Shown here piece by piece: positions 1 through 5,763 of a stretch of 6,124 nucleotides of DNA (the first letter of the stretch is position 1; each line of letters opens with the position of its first letter). Made by a program: the position numbers and the translations under genes. The notes under the pieces are model-generated. The model saw only the letters and a list, made by a program, of their open reading frames with translations, searched no databases and was not told the DNA's origin. Where the stretch lies: the NCBI GenBank assembly GCA_937965925.1, contig CALCME010000116.1, positions 1 through 6,124 on the forward strand, written 5' to 3'. The stretch comes from Candidatus Absconditabacterales bacterium. Lineage in GTDB: Bacteria; Patescibacteriota; Gracilibacteria; Absconditabacterales; Absconditicoccaceae.

Positions 1-1470
1 TTGAACAAGCTTAGATATATTCTTGAAGGACTTCGACTTTGACTACAGTTGGAACAGTATGATCCCAAAAGATTTCTTTCTTTGATCTACAAAGATCGTT
101 TTTTCATGCAAGGTCCATTTAGACAAGAGATAGACCGAACCAAAAAGATGAAGGCAGTGATGGCAGTTAGTCTTGCCCTTCTCGTTCTTGATTTTGTTTT
201 TTGAGCTCTTTTGAGTTGATTTTTATGAGAGTATATTCAATCTACGTTCTGACGAGACGTCTCTGGGGCATCATCCATTCGGTCTCAGTTATTTAGTCTC
301 CTTATCTCAGTTGTCCTTTTTCCGTTCTATATCGTACTTGCACTCTGGATACTCAAGCCACTTGATATCTACCTGAAAAACAAGACCATATCACAAGCAA
401 AAAAGAAACTAGCGTCACTCAAACAGTGATGATTGAACGTAATAGGTGTGACCTGAAGCTACGGGAAGACATCTATGAAGAATATACTCACCCACACATT
501 GAACGGATGACTGAAAGCGATTACTTCGGAGTGAACATTGAATACACCTATGGGTATCTCCACTACCATTCTTGAAAAACTAGACGAGCATGTTGATGTC
601 TTCGTCGTAGAGATGTGAGCGTTTCTTCCTGGTGATATCAAAGCACTTTGTGAACTTGCTGATCCTGATATGTGAGTAATTACCTGAATTACCAAGCAAC
701 ATCTAGAAAGAATGTGATCGATAGAAAATATAGCAACAACAAAATGGGAACTAGGAGAATATCTCACCTCTAGAGGGAGAAAAATCCGAGTAAATAGTAT
801 TACACAAGAGACGACACTAGCATTTGCTTGAGCAAGAATATCTCTAGAATGATCACACATCATACTACTAAAGGACGCTCCACCTGTACGTTATCTCCCA
901 GATTTTTGATGAATTGAATTTGAACTTAATGGTGAATCATTCCAGGTTTCAAGTCTCGCTGCATTTAATGCTGAGTACTGTCTCATTTCATCTCTCATAG
1001 CAAAAGAACTAAACATAGACAGTGATGATATACACAAACAGTTTTCTACCCTTCCTCAAGTAAAACATAGACTTGAACTTATTCGTAATCATCAGACATG
1101 AGTGACAATTATTGATGACTCGTTTAATGGAAACAGTGCATGAGTACTAGCAACTGCAAACCTCATCAAAGCTCAATCTGTCACCTGAAAAAAGATCTAC
1201 CTAACACCATGACTTGTAGAACTTGGAAAAGAGTCTGATGCAGTACACGCAATGCTTGCAAAAGAATTTGCTCATGTATATGATCTGTACTTGTTTGTAG
1301 CATCAGCATGAACGCGCATATATACAGAAACGCTTCTTACAGAATGAATTTGAAAAAAGAATATCCTTATGTATAGTTCACCAAAAGAAGCACATGATGA
1401 TCTTGCAACACATCTCCAACGCGGTGATGTGATTGTCTTCCAGAATGATGCTACCGATAATTACTCATAG
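1..1470 (+). CDS. murF: UDP-MurNAc-tripeptide:D-Ala-D-Ala ligase (MurF), membrane-anchored, 5' end open
   Basis: Read with TGA as Gly, this frame is open from the first base to TAG (489 codons in the window, 25 of them TGA). MurF uses ATP to add D-Ala-D-Ala to UDP-MurNAc-tripeptide, the last cytoplasmic step of stem-peptide synthesis. Visible motifs: P-loop GVTGSYGKTS at residues 149-158, EMGAFLPGD at 204-212 (MurF-type EMGAxxPG), HLERMGS at 234-240, K248 where Mur ligases carry the carbamylated lysine, HRLE at 356-359, and IIDDSFNGN at 370-378 (MurF consensus DDSYNANP). The part before the P-loop is odd: instead of the usual MurF UDP-binding alpha/beta domain it shows two hydrophobic segments at about 52-75 and 97-118, suggesting a membrane anchor. 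The TTG at base 1 could be a start, but the gene more likely begins upstream. Alr lies downstream, fitting D-Ala supply. The family call is secure; the exact start is unknown. Confidence 0.93.
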
Positions 1471-1537
1471 AAAAAGAGTAAATAATTTCATACATAAGCA
1501 ACTTTTTCAACATTGTATTTTTATATCAATTACATAT

Positions 1538-1723
1538 ATGAAAGAACCCGAAAATGAATGAGTATCATGTCATTCAAAATCGCTTTCAAAGATGGTAAAA
1601 CTTTACTGAACGATTATGTGACATCTTGCTTATGTAATGAGTAAAACTGATGGGGTTTCAGATTATATATTTAAGAAACTAGGCTGAGATTTTTCTCATG
1701 AATCTTCAGATAATGATTGATAG
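1538..1723 (+). CDS. Small hypothetical protein (61 aa), TGA-recoded
   Basis: An ATG-to-TAG frame of 61 codons lies between murF and alr; it is open only if TGA is glycine (residues 8, 24, 28, 50 and 61). The product starts MKEPENEG, has a mildly hydrophobic middle (about 20-35, LYGTIMGHLAYVM) and ends in an acidic tail (HESSDNDG). I do not recognise a family. Its only support is position in a same-strand gene row with small gaps (67 bases before, 32 after) and an open frame in an AT-rich region; an open run of this length could arise by chance. No strong Shine-Dalgarno is visible before the ATG. It may be a lineage-specific small protein or just spacer. Confidence 0.45.
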
Positions 1724-1755
1724 TAAACTTCTCTACTTATTCATATAAAGAGTAT

Positions 1756-2892
1756 ATGCTTAGCTTTCTTCGTACACTGACAAGACCACAAATACCCTCA
1801 CTCAACACGATACAGATCTCCCGTGATGCACTTTTATCAAATCTTTCATATCTCCAGTCACTCAAGCCATGACATGAAATTTTTCCTGTTCTGAAATCTA
1901 ATGCATACGGTCATGGGCTCAAACAAGTAAGCAGTATCCTCAAAAATACAAACCTCTCGTATATCTGTGTCGATAGCTTCCCAGAGTATCAGATAGTTAA
2001 AGATTACGCGAGGAAGAAATCATTAATTATAGGAGAAACATTACCTACCAACTACAAATGGTATAACCATCGTCGAGCTACACCATGCGTGTATAATATA
2101 CCAACATTAAAGGCTCTTATCGCTTCATGATACCCCCGAAAAATACATCTATTTCTGAATACGGGGATGAATCGTGAAGGAATACAAGATCGTGAACTAC
2201 CGGTATTTTTGGATTTACTCCAATGATCTCGTATAGAACTTGAAGGGGTTATGTCACATCTAGCAAATGCTGATGAGACTGATGCTACGTTTAATAGTAT
2301 ACAAGAAGCAACCTTTAGCCGTATGCTTGATGTTATCAGGAAACAGGTATGATCTATTAGATACATCCATCTTTGAAACAGTGCTGGGATATCAAAACTG
2401 AAAAGATCTGAATATTCTGCATGGAGATCGTGATTGTCATTCTTCTGATATGAACCTGTGGAAAGTGATGATCCATATGTTCATATATACAAATGACTCA
2501 CTCCAGCTCTGTCTATCCTATCGACCGTTACCGCACTACAGCAGATACTTCCTGGTGATCTTGTAAGCTATACCTGATCATATGTTGCAGATCAGAACAC
2601 AACCGTTGCGACTATACCATTTTGATATACAGAGTGACTTTCTAGACGTCTGAGTAATAATCGAACAGTAAGACATATCAAAACGGATACACTACTTCCT
2701 CTCATCGGAAACATCTGTATGAATCTTTCATGTCTTGAAGTCTGAGAGACTGATGTACAGCTAGGAGATCAGATAGAACTTATTGCACCAGATTGAGTGA
2801 ATACGATAGAAGAATACGCTAAAAGATGTTGAACGATTCAGTATGAAGTATTGGTTGGGCTTGGGGATAAAGTGAGGAGAGAGATTATCTAA
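1756..2892 (+). CDS. alr: Alanine racemase (PLP-dependent)
   Basis: ATG to TAA, 378 aa, 14 TGA-Gly codons; normal length for the family. It interconverts L- and D-alanine using pyridoxal phosphate, feeding D-Ala to peptidoglycan synthesis. Motifs: PVLKSNAYGHG at 44-54 with the PLP lysine K47; NTGMNREG at 135-142 with R140 equivalent to Arg136 of the Geobacillus enzyme; SHLANADE after residue 166 with H168; a GNSAG phosphate-binding segment; FGYTEG around Y291, the second catalytic base (Tyr265 equivalent); and GNICMN at 318-323 (usual GRxCMD). Two changes stand out: F133 sits where the carbamylated lysine (Lys129) normally is, and N323 replaces the usual Asp after CM. The start is preferred because the next ATG falls deep inside the fold (M138). 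It lies 32 bases after the small ORF and 76 before the peptidase, so is probably cotranscribed with murF. Confidence 0.93.
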
Positions 2893-2968
2893 GCTATGAT
2901 CTATATTTTTGATAGTAAGATGCATAAGAATAGATAGTATAAGTCAAATTTATCACATTAGTAAACTG

Positions 2969-4192
2969 ATGAATCACGAAATAAAACAGATCAACGGTAT
3001 CAAAACAGTTCTCGCAGAACTTCCAGATGCAAATAGTACGACAATACAAATTCTCGTAAAGGCATGAAGTATCTATGAAACGAGAGAGACCAATGGACTT
3101 TCTCACTTCTTGGAGCATCTGTTTTTTAAGTGAGGAAAAAAATATCCTACCCCGAAGTCTGTAGCCGAGACGATAGATTCTTTTGGTGGTGATTTCAATG
3201 CGTTTACTGGTGGTGAATATGCGGGGTATTATATCAAGTGTGCACCTGAGTTTGTCCCAAAAGCTATGGACGTCCTGTCCGATATGATGATCAATCCTCA
3301 GTTTCCAAAAGATGAACTTGAGAGAGAAAAATGAGTCATACTCCAGGAAATCAAGATGTATGAAGATAATCCACAAAGTCGAGTCCGGACCAAGTGGAAT
3401 GAACGATACTATGGAGATAATAGCTATGGATGGTCTACTTTATGACCAGCTGAAAATGTGATGTCATTTACTCAAGAGCACTTATTCAAACACAAAGAAG
3501 ATCTCTATACCAAAGATAATCTGGTTTTTATCGTGGCATGAGCACTGCCTGAGAAAGAAAACATAGAACAGATGATCGGAGAACTCTTTGGTGATCTCCC
3601 AGAAAAGAAACAATTTGAAACTCCTCCATTTGAGATCCATAATCCAGCTGAACATCAGTCATCATTTACAAAATGAACTCAGCAGAACCATCTTATCATT
3701 TCTGCACCATGATTTACTATGCATGATGATGAGAGACATGCTGCAAAATTTCTAGCCAAGATTCTATGATGATGAATGTCGAGCAGACTGTTTCAGAATA
3801 TTCGCGAAAAACAAGGACTATGTTACTATATTCGATGAGCACACGATACCTCTGATAGTGATGGAAATTTCCTGATCAAAGCCGGTATGGAGAAAGAGCG
3901 TCGAGGGCAAGGACTTGAAGCAATTTACAAGGAAATCGAAGACATTGCTTCATGAAATATCACTCAGCAAGAGTTTGATAAAGCTCTTGGTAATATCACC
4001 TGAAGAACAAAGATGGGTATCGAAACGTCAGATCAGTTAGCCGACTTTGTCTGATATCAGGTCCTCTTCAAGAACGAAATAAGAGGATTAGATTCACTCT
4101 TATCAGATTTTCAAAAGTTGACCTTAGGTGATGTGAAAGACGTAGCAGGGAAACTTTCTAGAGAGAATTTATGGGCGTACTGGATGGAGTAA
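2969..4192 (+). CDS. M16-family zinc metallopeptidase (processing-peptidase-like)
   Basis: ATG to TAA, 407 aa, 14 TGA-Gly codons. M16 (pitrilysin/insulinase) enzymes cleave peptides and transit-type presequences in a clam-shell chamber. The inverted zinc motif HFLEH is at 46-50 (zinc ligands H46 and H50, catalytic E49), with the third ligand E127 in ILQEIKMYED at the expected spacing of 76 residues after H50. GGDFNAFTGGEY in the first half and GGGMSSRLFQNIREKQGL (from residue 267) in the second half match the M16B domains, the latter containing the substrate-binding region. The length fits a single-chain M16B subunit that normally dimerises. No signal peptide is apparent, so it is probably cytoplasmic. 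The three glycines 267-269 are consecutive TGA codons. The frame is open upstream back to the end of alr, but there is no ATG there and family N-termini fit this start. It converges with the minus-strand gene, 12 bases apart. Confidence 0.94.
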
Positions 4193-4204
4193 CAAAATTA
4201 TTCA

Positions 4205-4885
4205 TTATCGTTTTGAGTAGAAAAAGAAAACTGGTCATGTACGTGATCTTGTCCGTCATAAAATCACTTTTTCTCAAGATGCTGATGTAACTCTAATTGT
4301 CTGATCATTTGAAATAGTTCAGTCTCATTCATTTTTAATTTCAATAGTGTTATTATATATTCTACCTCCTTGGAAACTATTATATACTTTTCATTCAATT
4401 TCTTTATGAAAAACAGAATCAATTGACAATTCATTCATTAAGTTATGTAGTCTTATTTCCCAAATCATATTATCATCTTCTTCTAAATTATATAAGACAA
4501 AATCACTTTTATATCTAGTATTTAAATTTTTTTTATACATTTCTAAATCAGTCTGACTTACCTTTTCTTTAATCGGTTTTCAAAAAAGTGTTAATCAAAT
4601 TTTTTCGTTTTCTTTTTTTATATAGGAACTCATTATAGAAACTGTAAATAATCATAGAACACTTGAAAGTACAATTCATATTCAACATATAACTTTAGGT
4701 AGATTGATTGCCCTAACAGAAAAAAACATCTCTTCAACAACTGGATTAAGAGTAGGTTTAACAAAATCAGGATGGATTGTGTTTGATGGAATGATCTCTT
4801 CTGGTAATTTATCTCATACTGCTATTTTAGGCATATCTAATCTATTATTTTGAACTTTTGATATTGATTTAGTCATTTCACTCAT
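4205..4885 (-). CDS. Hypothetical single-span membrane protein (226 aa), AT-rich
   Basis: On the minus strand an ATG-to-TAA frame of 226 codons appears once TGA is read as Gly (12 TGA: residues 24, 68, 70, 78, 97, 102, 165, 187, 189, 204, 210, 217). Seen in the product: a polar N-terminal part (about 1-60), one hydrophobic segment at about 64-88 (ICGIGIVLSSVLGLFTVSIM), a lysine-rich stretch after it (KKENEK), then a C-terminal part of about 135 residues with mixed charge (DFVLYNLEEDDNMIWEI) ending in a basic tail (GRTRSRTG). No family is recognised. Its codons are visibly AT-richer than those of the neighbours (many AAT, TTA, ATA, AAA), which may mean weak selection or separate ancestry, but the heavy TGA use shows it is adapted to this code. 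An alternative start is the ATG at residue 4 (base 4876). It is transcribed towards the peptidase gene and divergently from the basic-protein gene. Confidence 0.75.
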
Positions 4886-5100
4886 ATTGTTTCAGATATA
4901 ATGTAAAATGAAATATTGAATTTATTCGCAAATATACTTACTGTTTATTTTTTCATAAGACATATTTTTACTCAGCAATCTTCTCCTGTCAACACTTTCC
5001 CCCGACTTTTTCTAAAAACTTTCTTAGAAAGTATTGAAAATTACCTACGACATCAGTATTGTACGTAACAATAATATATTATTTATTTTTGATTTACCCT
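4886..5100. other. Divergent AT-rich intergenic region
   Basis: This 215-base gap separates the starts of the minus-strand membrane-protein gene and the plus-strand basic-protein gene, so it should hold promoters for both. Several AT-rich -10-like hexamers are present (for example TATATT at 5075-5080 before the plus gene), but none is paired with a convincing -35 at the normal spacing, so no promoter is called. No Shine-Dalgarno stands directly before the ATG at 5101. A pyrimidine-rich stretch with CCCCC lies near 4999-5003, followed by the alternative hairpins annotated separately. Confidence 0.5.
5008..5032. promoter_or_regulatory. Two overlapping, mutually exclusive hairpins
   Basis: TTTCTAA at 5009-5015 can pair with TTAGAAA at 5024-5030 (8-nt loop; a further T-G pair is possible at 5008/5031). 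Alternatively ACTTTC at 5018-5023 pairs with GAAAGT at 5027-5032 around a TTA loop. The two folds share bases and cannot coexist. They lie about 70 bases before the basic-protein start. Both stems are short and AT-rich, so they could be chance or a protein-binding palindrome rather than an RNA switch. Confidence 0.3.
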
Positions 5101-5436
5101 ATGGCAAGGACCAATAAGCGTGGAATCGCTGCAAAAAAAGCACAAGTAAAAAAACAAGCATGACTTACCAAGTGAATGCAACGTTTTACGTATCCAAAAA
5201 GAAAACTAAGTATCTCAGATGCCAAAGAAGCTGGAGTTGTATGAGTACAAACAAATCCTAAGGGAAGTGAATATAACTGGTTTCTAAAAGGACGCAAAGT
5301 GTGTCGAGAAACAAGACTAAGAGTAGATCCGGATGGATATAGATTTGTACGTACTCCATCATGAGGAACGACGTTTGTAGAAGTTCCAATTAGTGGTTGG
5401 CTAAGAAAAAGGCTAGCAAAGACAATGAGAAGTTAA
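5101..5436 (+). CDS. Small, highly basic protein of unknown function (111 aa)
   Basis: ATG to TAA, 111 aa, with TGA-Gly at residues 21, 25, 48 and 88. It holds 14 Lys and 13 Arg against 7 Asp/Glu, a net charge near +20, spread over the whole length: a Lys/Ala N-terminal stretch (GIAAKKAQVKKQAG), a central YPKRKLSISDAKEAG, an aromatic NWFLKGRKVCRE, and a basic C-terminus (LRKRLAKTMRS). No membrane segment or signal peptide is seen. Such composition is typical of nucleic-acid or ribosome-binding proteins, but I recognise no ribosomal or histone-like family, so function is open. Its codon use resembles the left-hand genes more than the AT-rich minus gene. It stands alone between a divergent gene and a terminator 127 bases downstream, so it is probably a single-gene transcript. 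An open minus-strand frame over its 5' half is a shadow. Confidence 0.75.
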
Positions 5437-5450
5437 TTCTCTTGCAAAAT

Positions 5451-5480
5451 TTGGTATTCTAGTTACTCTTATAGTATTAT
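5451..5480 (+). promoter_or_regulatory. Candidate sigma70-type promoter for a small RNA
   Basis: TTGGTA (5451-5456) and TATTAT (5475-5480) are separated by 18 bases and match the -35 and -10 consensus at 4 and 5 of 6 positions. Nothing protein-coding of believable length follows before the strong terminator at 5563-5602, so a transcript started near 5487 would be a short RNA of roughly 110-115 nt. In such AT-rich DNA a match of this quality can be accidental. Confidence 0.3.
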
Positions 5481-5511
5481 GAAACAGATCGTATCACTCT
5501 TCATCTCACAG

Positions 5512-5535
5512 AATAATAATAATTCCTCCATGTAG
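5512..5535 (+). repeat. (AAT)4...TCCTCCAT block, copy 1
   Basis: Four AAT units (5512-5523) are followed directly by TCCTCCAT (5524-5531) and GTAG. The same order recurs at 5651-5680 with an 8-base insert. The following GTAGGTGTTATTTT also resembles the 3' arm and T-tract of the terminator at 5710-5742 (ATAGGTGTTTTTTATT), so this copy may be the relic of a duplicated leader or terminator. Confidence 0.5.
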
Positions 5536-5562
5536 GTGTTATTTTCTCATATTTCAATAACT

Positions 5563-5602
5563 AACTCCTGCATCGAACATATCGATACGGGAGTTTTTTT
5601 TT
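5563..5602 (+). terminator. Strong intrinsic terminator
   Basis: AACTCCTG at 5563-5570 pairs with CGGGAGTT at 5588-5595 (one T-G wobble); after a single C/A mismatch, ATCGA (5572-5576) pairs with TCGAT (5582-5586) around an ACATA loop. The hairpin runs directly into nine T residues (5594-5602). This is a textbook Rho-independent terminator for plus-strand transcription, ending the basic-protein transcript and/or a small RNA. Confidence 0.9.
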
Positions 5603-5629
5603 ATCTTCTCATTTGTTCTCATGTATATC

Positions 5630-5652
5630 TTACCTAAGAGCTTCTTAAGTAA
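5630..5652. other. Imperfect hairpin before the second AAT run
   Basis: TTAC (5630-5633) pairs with GTAA (5649-5652) and, past a C/A mismatch, TAAGA (5635-5639) pairs with TCTTA (5643-5647) around a GCT loop. No T-tract follows on the plus strand; the AAT repeat comes immediately after. It could be part of a structured leader or small RNA. Confidence 0.4.
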
Positions 5653-5680
5653 TAATAATAATACGTATACTCCTCCATAG
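5651..5680 (+). repeat. (AAT)4...TCCTCCAT block, copy 2
   Basis: Four AAT units (5651-5662), then eight bases ACGTATAC including the palindrome ATACGTAT (5661-5668), then TCCTCCAT (5671-5678) and AG. It repeats the order of the block at 5512-5535. TATACT at 5666-5671 also resembles a -10 box, without a good -35. Confidence 0.5.
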
Positions 5681-5689
5681 CTGGAAGGA
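5671..5689. other. Small hairpin upstream of the second terminator
   Basis: TCCTCCA (5671-5677) can pair with TGG plus AGGA (5682-5689, one bulged A) around a TAGC loop. It uses the TCCTCCAT part of repeat copy 2 and is followed by TTCATTTTC rather than a clean T-run, so it is not called a terminator. Confidence 0.35.
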
Positions 5690-5709
5690 TTCATTTTCAG
5701 AATCTTTTT

Positions 5710-5742
5710 ACATCTATGGGAATCTTTCCATAGGTGTTTTTT
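5710..5742 (+). terminator. Intrinsic terminator or leader attenuator just upstream of asnB-like gene
   Basis: ACATCTATGG (5710-5719) pairs with CCATAGGTGT (5728-5737) over ten positions with one T-G wobble, and two further pairs close the loop (5720-5721 with 5726-5727). Six T residues follow (5737-5742). The hairpin ends only 21 bases before the ATG at 5764. It either stops read-through from upstream or, if transcription starts before it, could act as an attenuator of the downstream gene. No T-box consensus was found. Confidence 0.8.
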
Positions 5743-5763
5743 ATTATATACCTTTACCAAACC

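Larger units (their letters stand above)
5437..5763. other. Non-coding, hairpin-rich intergenic region
   Basis: No credible gene is seen in these 327 bases in either orientation, even with TGA as sense. The stretch contains a candidate promoter (5451-5480), two strong intrinsic terminators (5563-5602 and 5710-5742), two additional hairpins between them and a duplicated (AAT)4...TCCTCCAT block; each is listed separately. It separates the basic-protein gene from the asparagine synthetase-like gene. One minus-strand open frame crosses both terminators and enters the next gene's 5' end, so it is not taken as coding. Confidence 0.65.

Noticed and set aside
459..863. 134-codon open frame on the minus strand
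   Set aside because: Antisense shadow of murF, which has clear family motifs in the plus frame.
2052..2366. 104-codon open frame on the minus strand
   Set aside because: Antisense shadow of alr, over the active-site region of the racemase.
2909..2943. Separate promoter for the M16 peptidase (TTGATA and TATAAG)
   Set aside because: The spacing between the two hexamers is 23 bases, too long for a normal promoter, and no terminator precedes it.
2894..3376. 160-codon open frame on the minus strand
   Set aside because: Antisense to the M16 peptidase, including its HFLEH zinc motif; the protein shows no recognisable domain.
3767..3775. Selenocysteine or programmed stop-codon read-through at TGA
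   Set aside because: TGA occurs dozens of times per few kilobases at Gly positions, with no selenoprotein family involved; genome-wide reassignment explains it.
5094..5297. 67-codon open frame on the minus strand
   Set aside because: Shadow opposite the basic-protein gene; its hydrophobic look comes from the complement of Lys/Arg codons.
5603..5763. T-box riboswitch upstream of the asnB-like gene
   Set aside because: A TGGA is present but the conserved T-box sequence and a matching antiterminator are not seen.
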